This document shows, in pieces, positions 16,551 to 24,608 of a stretch of DNA of 64,000 bases. Position 1 is the first letter of the stretch. The number at the start of each line of letters is the position of its first letter. Both the position numbers and the translations under genes were made by a program. The notes below the pieces were generated by a model, which was not told the origin of the DNA, made no database searches, and worked only from the letters and a program-made list of their open reading frames with translations. The DNA comes from Acidobacteriaceae bacterium (GTDB lineage: Bacteria > Acidobacteriota > Terriglobia > Terriglobales > Acidobacteriaceae), in the NCBI GenBank assembly GCA_035944135.1, contig DASZBM010000002.1, positions 868,001 to 932,000 of the forward strand. The letters run 5' to 3'.

Positions 16551-18491
16551 TCAGTCCATCGGGATGTCGATCACCTCGATTGTGAGGCCTGGAATCGCGT
16601 GCTTCCACGTCTCCATCGAAAGTTTGAGTGTCGACTCCACCGGATGAATGAACTCCGGATCGGAGATAGTATTCGTTGCCTCGTAGCTCGCCGCATGCAG
16701 CGTGTATAGCCTCGCCGTGTGCCCACCCTTCACACCATCCAGCTTGATCGTCAGCGGCTGCTCCTCGTTCGAAGCGTTCACAAATTTCAAATGCAGCACA
16801 TGATCCTTCGACCCCACGGAAGCCGAATAGTAGAACCGCTTCCCGCCTCCGCTAATCGTGGTCTTTGGCGTGCCACCGCCCAAATGTCCCGCGAACAACG
16901 CCTGCGCGTAGTAACTAGGCGATACGTAGGTGGTCACGCCGTTGAACCCGATCAGGTTTGTTCCCCATTGTCCGCCGTTCACGTTGACGAGCAGCGGAGC
17001 ATACGCCGCCATGATGATCAAATCGCTATTTCGCTCCATCGCGGTCATCCAGGCCGCATCCGCCAGGGCGCCGCCAAAGTTCGGCGTTGGAGTCCCGGAA
17101 AGCGTCGCCCACTCACCTACAAATATCTTCGGCCCCGTGCGCGGCGCATCGTCATAGTGCTTCGTGAAGTCCAGCATCTCGCCCCACGGCTTGTAGTAGT
17201 GATCGTCCTGCACATCCGGCTGCTCGTCCGCATTCGACTCTTTCACCGGCGTCGTCGAAATCAGTTTGTACTCTGGGTACTTCTTGTGAAGCGCACGCGC
17301 AAACTGCGCAAACCGCGCATCGTAGCTCCCTGAGCGGTCAAAGAAGTCTTCATTGCCTATCTCGATGTAGTGCAGCGGAAATGGCGCCGGATGGCCATCC
17401 TTCGCGCGCTCCGCTCCCCACTTGGTGCTCGTGTCGCCGGTCACATATTCCACCTCATCCAGCGCAGCCTGCACGTACGGCTCCAGGTCCTTGCCCGGAT
17501 TCACATGCTGCTGTCGCAGCGAATAGCCCGCGTACACCGCGAGCACGGGCTCAATCTTCAGGTCCTCGCACCACTCCAGAAACTCCAGCAGTCCTAGCCC
17601 GTCCGTCGACCAGTAGGTCCACGGTGCCTGGTGTCCAGGCCGATCCACCAGCGGCCCGATCGTCTCCTTCCAGTTGTACCAATCGCGCAGCGTGTCGCCT
17701 TCCAGATAGTTGCCTCCCGGCAGCCGCAGAAACGTTGGATGCAACCCTGCCATGCGTTCCATCAGGTCCGCACGATTCCCATTCGGACGGTCATGAAACG
17801 TCGGCTGCATCAATGACGCGAGCTGTAGTCGCAGCGTCCCCGGATGCGCCACCGTGAGCTCGAGGTGATTCTGCATCGAAACCGGAATCGCTCCAGTCGT
17901 CAACGTGTACGTGTACTGCGACCAGTCGCCGGCATGCACCGGCACGGTCGTCTCCGCCACCACTGTTCCCGTCTTGTCGCTGATCAGCCTGGCGTGCACC
18001 GGCCCTACCGAATCATCGTCCGCTTTCGCATAAAACGATCCGCGATATATCGCATGCGGCTTCAACGCGACGCCCCAATATCCGGAGTTCACCAGACCTG
18101 CCTGTTCACCCTCCGTCGCCGCACTCACGGTGAGCTTCATGCTGTATGGCAGTGCCTTGCGCGGACCGCTGCCCTTATCGATCTCTATCGCCGCCTGCGA
18201 GTCGCCATGCCGCACCAGGTCCCAGTGCTCCACGCCCTCCCAGCTCGCCCGAAACGTCCGGTTCTGCAGCAGCTCCGCATACAATCCGCCGTCATAGGAA
18301 TGATTGATCTCCTCTGTCATCATCCCGTAAAGCATCGGGCTAACAGGTGTCACAATCGTTGCAGTGTCTACGGTCAACTGCGCCGGTGGCAGTTCCGCTG
18401 CGCGCGTCTGTGCCCCACACATAAGCGCCGGCAACAGCGGCGTCACTCCCAGGACCACCAACGAAATCGTTCTGCAAGCCACAAAGCGCAT
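16551..18491 (-). CDS. Secreted GH51 alpha-L-arabinofuranosidase
   Basis: A 646-residue enzyme. I chose the ATG at 18491 because GGAGGAGG lies 8-15 bp upstream and a signal peptide follows directly (ISLVVLGVTPLLPALMCGAQ). An open frame to 18620 would cross the operator. An N-terminal beta domain with a carbohydrate-binding-like fold (about 100-230) precedes the TIM barrel. IEIGNED carries the acid/base Glu381, DDHYY is near 429-433, and VGEW carries the nucleophile Glu460. A C-terminal beta-sandwich follows. It releases arabinofuranosyl residues from arabinan or arabinoxylan. It leads the operon GH51, pentaheme, monoheme, GH43, lacI and has a LacI-type operator 44 bp upstream. Confidence 0.93.
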   Translation of the reverse strand: MRFVACRTISLVVLGVTPLLPALMCGAQTRAAELPPAQLTVDTATIVTPVSPMLYGMMTEEINHSYDGGLYAELLQNRTFRASWEGVEHWDLVRHGDSQAAIEIDKGSGPRKALPYSMKLTVSAATEGEQAGLVNSGYWGVALKPHAIYRGSFYAKADDDSVGPVHARLISDKTGTVVAETTVPVHAGDWSQYTYTLTTGAIPVSMQNHLELTVAHPGTLRLQLASLMQPTFHDRPNGNRADLMERMAGLHPTFLRLPGGNYLEGDTLRDWYNWKETIGPLVDRPGHQAPWTYWSTDGLGLLEFLEWCEDLKIEPVLAVYAGYSLRQQHVNPGKDLEPYVQAALDEVEYVTGDTSTKWGAERAKDGHPAPFPLHYIEIGNEDFFDRSGSYDARFAQFARALHKKYPEYKLISTTPVKESNADEQPDVQDDHYYKPWGEMLDFTKHYDDAPRTGPKIFVGEWATLSGTPTPNFGGALADAAWMTAMERNSDLIIMAAYAPLLVNVNGGQWGTNLIGFNGVTTYVSPSYYAQALFAGHLGGGTPKTTISGGGKRFYYSASVGSKDHVLHLKFVNASNEEQPLTIKLDGVKGGHTARLYTLHAASYEATNTISDPEFIHPVESTLKLSMETWKHAIPGLTIEVIDIPMD

Positions 18492-18534
18492 AAAGTAAAA
18501 ACCTCCTCCGGAGCAGCGAATTGCGCACCCTACT

Positions 18535-18548
18535 TGAAATCGGTTACA
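18535..18548 (-). promoter_or_regulatory. LacI-type operator upstream of the GH51 operon
   Basis: The site reads TGAAATCGGTTACA on the plus strand, a perfect match to TGNAANCGNTTNCA. It sits 44 bp before the GH51 start, inside the divergent gap to the GH43 lipoprotein gene, so it could affect both directions. Confidence 0.78.
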
Positions 18549-18715
18549 TTTTCGGACAAATGTGGCCCTTGCAGCCACGCAGATTGTAGACCACCCAGCA
18601 ACACATTTGAAGTGAGCCACTGAGTCGGCACGGGAACTGCCCGTCAGCCTGGTTTTCTTTAGCCTCGCCAGTCCTCCAGTTCACCGATTCGACCTCTTCC
18701 CGAACAGAGGCCTGC

Positions 18716-20251
18716 ATGCAGAAGTCATCTTCAAGCCTGGCGCTCCTCCTCGCAGTGCTCGCTGTCCTTGCCGCAGGCTGCTCGAGCAACAACTCCGGTG
18801 GCTCGACCACACCCCAAAACCCCACGACTCCCGACATGGGCACCATCAGCACCGTCGGTGACAGTACGCAGTTTCAGATCAAGAGCGCCTCGAACAGCGA
18901 GTTCCTTGGCATTGCCTCACAGAACCAGACCGCTGGTGCTAGCCTGACCCTCGCATCCACCGACAGCGCGAGCGATCAGCTTTGGCATTTCATGCCCATG
19001 GGCAACAGCGAATTCAATGTCGAGAATCTGCTAACCCACCAGGTCATAGGCATCGCCAACGCTTCCACTGCGGGCGGAGCGCAGGCGCTCCAATGGGCCG
19101 ACAACGGAACCAATGATCACCTCTGGTCCTTCTACATCCTCACCGACGGCAACTATCTCATCAAAAACATCAACAGCGGACTCTATCTCCAGCTCGATAC
19201 GTCGGCCTCACCCAGCATCATCGACCAGGGCGCCCGAGCCACCACCGGCACCGGCTGCAGGTGCCAGGAGTGGACACTCACCGACACATTCAACAACGTC
19301 TACCCTGCCCCGCTCGCCATCTCTGGCTCCGGCATTTACGTCCACGACCCCAACATGATCCAGGACGCCAGCGGCACCTTCTGGCTCTATGGCACGCACA
19401 ACACGCTCGCCAGTTCCACCGACATGTCCACCTTCACCGCCGTCACCAGCGGCGACATCAACCCGGACTTCAGCTGGTGGGCCTCTGAAAACACCACCGG
19501 CACCAACGGCCGCACCGACATCTGGGCCCCTGACGTCCTCCATGCCAACGGCGTCTACTATCAGTACTACTCGATTCCCATCTACAACAACCCCGCCGTC
19601 GCCGGCACCAACAGCGGCCCCCAAGCCGTCATCGCCCTCGCCACCAGCACCAGCCCCAGCGGCCCGTGGACCGACGCCGGCAAGATCATCGCTTCATGCG
19701 GCACCACTACCGGATGCACCACCGGCTTCAATGCCATCGACCCCGCTCTCTTCATCGATAGCGCCGGCAACTGGTGGCTCTCCTTCGGCTCCTGGAACGA
19801 CGGCATTCACATCCTCCAGCTCGACCCCGCCACCGGGCTCCGCCTGGCTTCCAACACCACCCTCGCCAACATCGCCGCTCGCACCAATGGCGAAGAGGGC
19901 TCCTTCATCTACCCCTACGTCTTCAACGGAACGCAGTACTTCTACTACTTCGCCTCGATCAACGTCTGCTGCAGCGGAACCTCCAGCACCTATCGCATCA
20001 TCGTCGGCCGCTCCACCATCCCCACCGGCCCGTACGTCGATCGCGGTGGCATCGGTCTCTCTCAAGGCGGAGGCACCATCCTTCTCAGCTCTCACTCCAA
20101 CATCTACGGCCCTGGCGGCCAGAGCGTCATGACTGTCAATAACAAACCGCTGCTCGTCTACCACTACTACGACGGCAACAACAACGGCACGCCTACCCTG
20201 GGCCTCAACTATCTCGTCTTCGACTCCTCAGGCTGGCCATCCGTTCAGTAA
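18716..20251 (+). CDS. Lipoprotein with ricin-type beta-trefoil and GH43 catalytic domain
   Basis: A 511-residue protein. The N-terminus is a lipoprotein signal with lipobox LAAGC (Cys22) and a Ser/Thr/Pro-rich linker. Residues about 45-175 form a ricin B/CBM13-like beta-trefoil (LWHFMPMGNSEFNVENLLTH, then NYLIKNINSGLYLQLDTSAS). Residues about 190-511 are GH43: VHDPNM with the catalytic base Asp, IWAPDV, FNAIDPALF and a CCSGT segment like that of the GH43 at 12769. The predicted location is the cell surface, binding arabinan through the trefoil and cutting it. It is transcribed divergently from GH51, sharing a 224-bp regulatory gap with the LacI-type operator. Confidence 0.92.
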   Translation: MQKSSSSLALLLAVLAVLAAGCSSNNSGGSTTPQNPTTPDMGTISTVGDSTQFQIKSASNSEFLGIASQNQTAGASLTLASTDSASDQLWHFMPMGNSEFNVENLLTHQVIGIANASTAGGAQALQWADNGTNDHLWSFYILTDGNYLIKNINSGLYLQLDTSASPSIIDQGARATTGTGCRCQEWTLTDTFNNVYPAPLAISGSGIYVHDPNMIQDASGTFWLYGTHNTLASSTDMSTFTAVTSGDINPDFSWWASENTTGTNGRTDIWAPDVLHANGVYYQYYSIPIYNNPAVAGTNSGPQAVIALATSTSPSGPWTDAGKIIASCGTTTGCTTGFNAIDPALFIDSAGNWWLSFGSWNDGIHILQLDPATGLRLASNTTLANIAARTNGEEGSFIYPYVFNGTQYFYYFASINVCCSGTSSTYRIIVGRSTIPTGPYVDRGGIGLSQGGGTILLSSHSNIYGPGGQSVMTVNNKPLLVYHYYDGNNNGTPTLGLNYLVFDSSGWPSVQ

Positions 20252-20327
20252 CTCGCTCGCTAGAACGAAATGCGCGCACTTAACTGGATCTTCATGCGAC
20301 GCCGCTTCTGTGCATGCCAAAACGTAC

Positions 20328-20855
20328 TCAAGGGAGCGAATAAGGCAGAAAGAATCGGCCAATCTGGATATCTTTGTGCTCGCTGGGTGGCCAGATGTGG
20401 AAGCTTTCCACGCGGGTTCCAGGCTCAGGACGTGCGATCCCAACTCCGCGCTCCGTACCTGTCGCGCTATCAAAAAAGTGCACCTCGAGCCCCTCATCTG
20501 AGCGGCGCCAACCCACAACATACGAACCCGGCTTCAGCGTGAGACGCCCATCCAGCACCAGGGGCGACTGAACAAGGAGAAAGTGCGAGTATTTTCCATC
20601 GGCTTGATACCCGGCCGTAATCAACACCACCGCTGCGATCATCTGGTTGTGCGAGTTGATGATGCCGTTCGCAGTGCGCATCTCCGTCTCGATATGTTCC
20701 TTCTCCACCGCAGCACGGGCCGGCAGCGCGGCCTCAAGTTCGGCGGCCGTCGCCGCTCGCCATCGCTCGCTGCGGGTCGTCTGCGCGGTTGCAGCGAGGG
20801 CCAGCGCACCCAAAAGCAAAATCCAACATATGCGTCGCATAGCCGATTTCCTCAT
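20328..20855 (-). CDS. Small exported protein of unknown function
   Basis: A 175-residue protein with a signal peptide (ICWILLLGALALAATAQ). I recognise no family. The mature part starts with a charged helix (AAELEAALPARAAVEKEHIE) followed by a mostly beta region (SYVVGWRRSDEGLEVHFFDS). Its ATG overlaps the response-regulator stop as ATGA, so it is translationally coupled to the two-component system. It could be an accessory or target protein of that system. Confidence 0.75.
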   Translation of the reverse strand: MRKSAMRRICWILLLGALALAATAQTTRSERWRAATAAELEAALPARAAVEKEHIETEMRTANGIINSHNQMIAAVVLITAGYQADGKYSHFLLVQSPLVLDGRLTLKPGSYVVGWRRSDEGLEVHFFDSATGTERGVGIARPEPGTRVESFHIWPPSEHKDIQIGRFFLPYSLP

Positions 20856-21490
20856 TGTGGCAGGTGTACGATCCCGCGTTGCAGCGCAAGAACAGCGGCC
20901 TGAGTCCTGTCGGACGCGCCGAGTTTGCTTAGAAGGCTGTTCACGTGAGACTTCACCGTCGCCTCAGAGATATGCAGATCCGTAGCGATCTCCTTATTCG
21001 CCCGTCCAGCCACAATGCGCTCAAGCACCTCCACCTCGCGCGAACTCAGTTCCTCGCTGCCCACTCGTTGCGCAAGCTTTTCGGCGATCACCGATGGAAT
21101 TCGGCCGCGGCCGGCATGTACCGCTCGAATCGCTTCGACCAGTTCTTCCATATCCACGCCCTTAAGTAGATACGCCCTCGCTCCAGCCTGCATCGCACGA
21201 TAGATATCTTCGTCTCCGTCAAATGTCGTGAGAACGATAAAGCGCGCTGTCGGCACCCCCCGCCGGATCTGCTGAATGGCCTCCACGCCTGGCATTCCCG
21301 GCATCTGGAGATCCATCAGCGTGACATCGGGCATAAGAGAGTCATAGCGGCTCACGGCCTCTCGACCATCTTTTGCAAATCCCACCACCTCAATCTCCGG
21401 CGCGGACGACAACAGCGCAATCAGCCCTTGCCGCACCACGGCATGATCTTCAACGACAAAAACGCGAATACGTTCGGTAGCGGCCATCAT
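20852..21490 (-). CDS. NarL/FixJ-type response regulator
   Basis: A 212-residue two-domain regulator. The receiver domain (1-120) has acidic residues Glu14/Asp15, phosphoacceptor Asp60 (VTLMD), Thr88 and Lys110. The C-terminal LuxR-type HTH (about 145-205) contains LSSREVEVLERIVAGRANKE and ATVKSHVNSLLSKL. Its ATG overlaps the kinase stop as ATGA. It is probably phosphorylated by the adjacent propeller kinase and activates transcription. Target genes are not evident; the alpha-galactosidase gene next door is a candidate by position only. Confidence 0.95.
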   Translation of the reverse strand: MMAATERIRVFVVEDHAVVRQGLIALLSSAPEIEVVGFAKDGREAVSRYDSLMPDVTLMDLQMPGMPGVEAIQQIRRGVPTARFIVLTTFDGDEDIYRAMQAGARAYLLKGVDMEELVEAIRAVHAGRGRIPSVIAEKLAQRVGSEELSSREVEVLERIVAGRANKEIATDLHISEATVKSHVNSLLSKLGASDRTQAAVLALQRGIVHLPQ

Positions 21491-24417
21491 GCTCTCTCCG
21501 TCGGTAGAGGAACTATAAGTGTAACTGTCGCACCTTGCCCCACAGCGCTCTCAACTGTCAGATGTCCTTGGAGCAGAGCAGCACGTTCCTCCAGGCCCCT
21601 GAGACCAAAGTGATCTGCCATCTCGCGCGCAGATGTGTAATCAAAGCCGCATCCGTTGTCTCGAATCTGAAGTCGCAGACTTTCCGCACCATAGGCAAGG
21701 TCCACTCTTATCTCTGTGGCGCCTGAATGCCGTTCAGCATTTGAGATCGCCTCAGTCGCAATTCGCAGTATCTCCTTCTCTGTCGCCTCGGCTGCACTGC
21801 GGTACTCGCCGGAGATGCGAAGATGCGACGTTACATTCGTCTCGCGAAGAGCTTCCACTCGAGCCGACAACCGGGCCGGCAGACTTTCCTCCGATAGGTT
21901 GGCGCGCAAATTCCATATGCTCTGCCGAGCGGACTCGAGCGCCTGCCGCACGAGCAGCCGCGTTCGCGTCAATTGCTCCGTCACCTCCACTAGTCGTCCT
22001 GCCTTCGCGTGCTGCGCAGCTAGCTCCACCTGTAAAGACACGCTCACAAGGTCCTGCGCCAATGTGTCGTGCACTTCACGGGCTACACGCGTACGCTCCT
22101 GCAACACCAGGTCAAACCGACGCCTTTCGGCTCGCACCCTCAGCTGAACAAACGCGAAAACTGTAAGTGCTGCTAAGCAGAGCCCCAGCAAATAAGCCCA
22201 CACACTCCGATACCACGGCATCAGGACGCGGAAGCGAAAGTTGGCTTCGTCCTTGCTCCAAACTCCATCGCTGTTGGCGCACAACACCTTGAAGGTGTAC
22301 TGCCGCGCAGGCAGATTCGTGTAATACGCCGCTCGCCGAGTACCCGCGTCCACCCATCCGCGATCGAAGCCGTCGAGCATATACCGGCAATGCGTACCTG
22401 CCGGATTATTCAAGCTCAGCGCGTTGTACTCGAAACTGTATTGACGATGCCCTGGGCTTATTTCGGCGCTCGCACCGACGGGCAACTCCACTCCGTCCAC
22501 ATGCGCTTGCGTAATAACGACTCCGGGAGGCACACCATTCGTCAGCAGATGTTTAGCATCAGTGACAGCGATTCCGCGCCGCGTCGCAAACCATATTTCC
22601 CCGTTCGATCCTTTGGCTGCAGAGGGGATACCCTCACCGGCGAGCTCATCGCTTTGCATCCCGTCACTGCGCCCGTAAGCATCTACTTTCAGGCTGCTGC
22701 ATGCCGATGGATTCAACACGCACGCTCGCAGGTCACTAATTTTGATGCGATGCAAACCGCGTGCTGAGCGAAGCCACAGATACCCAAGGTCGTCTGTAAT
22801 CATTCCAACGATCTCTGTTGGAATGGCGGAGCTGGACACCGAAACGACACGATCCTCTTTCACCACACCTAAGCCGTGGCCATGCAAAGCCACCCACACA
22901 TCACCCTCCCCATCGGCAGCGAGTGCGGTGATGATGCTGCCGTTCGCCTGATACGCCGAGGACAGGCATTCAAGCTTGCGCGTGGTCCACCGGCACAAAC
23001 CGGCAGAGGTGCCTATCCAGAGCTCACTCACCCCGGCCTCGTCGGATCTCACCTCGAGCAGCGGTCCAATGGAGTTGCTCGACAAACCGTCTGCTGTCGT
23101 AAAGGTTTGCGCACCCTTGCCATCGATATGCACCAGGCCAAATCTTGTGCCCGCCCAAACAGTCTTATCCGCGGCAACCAGCACGCTGCGCACAAAGTTG
23201 TCAGGCAATCCCTCAGCGATCGTCCAGTGATGCACCTCTGTTCCGACGATGTGGTTCAGGCCATCAGGAGTGCCTGCCCAAACATCTCCCTCCGGCCCCG
23301 CTGCCAATGAGAGGATCACCGGGCTCGTCAGCTTCTTAGGGTCAACCGGTTCCGCAGCGCCGTCAGTTCGAAAGATCCCGTCGTCCCGCGTCCCGAAGTA
23401 CATCACTCCTCGGCTGTCACGCACGACTGTTGTCACGGCCTCCGAAGTAGAGCCCGGGAGAATGGCGAACTTACGCGGCTGCAGGGCATGCAGACCCGAT
23501 GCTTCCGTTCCCACCCACACGTCTCCTTCGCGATCGACACAAACGGAAAGAACCGACTCTCCTCGCACAACGTCAAAATCGCGGAGAGCGTAGCCCGCCG
23601 ATGGCTCAATGGAGACGAGCCCACGATTGGTTCCTATCCATGCCTTCCCTTGCCGATCTACATGGAGGGCCTGCACCCGGTTACCCGGCAACTCGACGCC
23701 CGTCCGCCATATTCTCTTTTGAGAAGCTGAAGAGAATTGAACAAAATCCAAGCCAAACGTCCAGACCGCTTGTCTGTCACTAATTGCAGCGCCGAGCACA
23801 ACCGGTTGGCCTTCTGCTGCCGAAGCAACAGCAATGAGTCGCCCTTGATTCCATCGGTAAACGTCGCCCTTCTTTGAAACGAGAACCACTCCTTCCGGCG
23901 TCGCAGTTATTCCGTTTATGACTGCGTTGGTTCCGATTCGTTCAAAGTGGTCACGCCGCCAGACCGCAACCCCGCCCGTCGTCAGGACCAGCAGATCGCT
24001 AGAATCCGTAGCGAGTGCTACAACCTCATTCGACGGCAGTCCATCCCGTTCTGAGAAGCGTCGATAACTCTCGCCATGCTTTCTAACAAGCCCATCCGAA
24101 GTGCCGAACCAGACATCGCCTTCGTGATCCTCGGCCAGACAACTCACATCGTCACTGGCGAAGGCCGGTATCGTCAGATGGTTCAGTACACGGAAGCTCT
24201 GCCCGTCAAAGCGCGCTGCTCCATCCTCTGTCGCGATCCACAGATATCCCTGATGGCTCTGCAGAAGGGCGTTAACAGTCGCCTGCGGCAGACCGTCTTC
24301 GGTCGACCCCACCTGGTGATGAAAGTAATCCGGCGCTTGTTGCTGAACAGCACGCGCATCGATGCTCACAAGGAGCATGACCACCATGCACCAACCCAGC
24401 GACCCGAGCCGACGCAT
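21487..24417 (-). CDS. Propeller-sensor histidine kinase (reg_prop, Y_Y_Y, HisKA_3, HATPase)
   Basis: About 976 residues. I chose the ATG at 24417, which gives a signal sequence (LGWCMVVMLLVSIDARA); a GTG at 24477 is possible. The periplasmic part is a string of two-component-regulator propeller repeats (e.g. GYLWIATEDGAARFDGQSF and GDVWFGTSDGLVRKHGES) ending in a Y_Y_Y domain (YSFEYNALSLNNPAGTHCRY). One transmembrane helix follows (SVWAYLLGLCLAALTVFAFV). HisKA_3 has the phospho-His near residue 783 (VAREVHDTLAQDL), and HATPase_c has SNAERH and RDNGCGFD. Unlike hybrid Bacteroides sensors there is no fused receiver or AraC domain; the regulator is a separate coupled gene. It probably senses an oligosaccharide. 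Confidence 0.93.
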   Translation of the reverse strand: MRRLGSLGWCMVVMLLVSIDARAVQQQAPDYFHHQVGSTEDGLPQATVNALLQSHQGYLWIATEDGAARFDGQSFRVLNHLTIPAFASDDVSCLAEDHEGDVWFGTSDGLVRKHGESYRRFSERDGLPSNEVVALATDSSDLLVLTTGGVAVWRRDHFERIGTNAVINGITATPEGVVLVSKKGDVYRWNQGRLIAVASAAEGQPVVLGAAISDRQAVWTFGLDFVQFSSASQKRIWRTGVELPGNRVQALHVDRQGKAWIGTNRGLVSIEPSAGYALRDFDVVRGESVLSVCVDREGDVWVGTEASGLHALQPRKFAILPGSTSEAVTTVVRDSRGVMYFGTRDDGIFRTDGAAEPVDPKKLTSPVILSLAAGPEGDVWAGTPDGLNHIVGTEVHHWTIAEGLPDNFVRSVLVAADKTVWAGTRFGLVHIDGKGAQTFTTADGLSSNSIGPLLEVRSDEAGVSELWIGTSAGLCRWTTRKLECLSSAYQANGSIITALAADGEGDVWVALHGHGLGVVKEDRVVSVSSSAIPTEIVGMITDDLGYLWLRSARGLHRIKISDLRACVLNPSACSSLKVDAYGRSDGMQSDELAGEGIPSAAKGSNGEIWFATRRGIAVTDAKHLLTNGVPPGVVITQAHVDGVELPVGASAEISPGHRQYSFEYNALSLNNPAGTHCRYMLDGFDRGWVDAGTRRAAYYTNLPARQYTFKVLCANSDGVWSKDEANFRFRVLMPWYRSVWAYLLGLCLAALTVFAFVQLRVRAERRRFDLVLQERTRVAREVHDTLAQDLVSVSLQVELAAQHAKAGRLVEVTEQLTRTRLLVRQALESARQSIWNLRANLSEESLPARLSARVEALRETNVTSHLRISGEYRSAAEATEKEILRIATEAISNAERHSGATEIRVDLAYGAESLRLQIRDNGCGFDYTSAREMADHFGLRGLEERAALLQGHLTVESAVGQGATVTLIVPLPTERA

Positions 24418-24608
24418 GGTGCCTGCAACGCGACAACAGCCTCTCCGATGGGCTGCCGCACACCAGCCGGCTAGCACGGCTTTCCCGAATCTACGCTACG
24501 CTGGATGACCACATCGTGAATATAAACAAATCGCTTTTGTATTGCGTCCCGATTTCGCCGATAGTTACGCGCCGTGCTCCCGAAGCCTTCAGGAAGGATC
24601 GAGAAACA

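Noticed and set aside
18492-18620. 43-residue N-terminal extension of GH51
   Set aside because: It would cross the LacI-type operator and delay the signal peptide; the ATG at 18491 has a strong ribosome site.
19389-20132. Plus-strand Ser/Pro/Ala-rich frame and minus-strand Val/Gly/Asp-rich frames over the GH43 lipoprotein gene
   Set aside because: Composition follows the codon bias of the real gene; no motifs.
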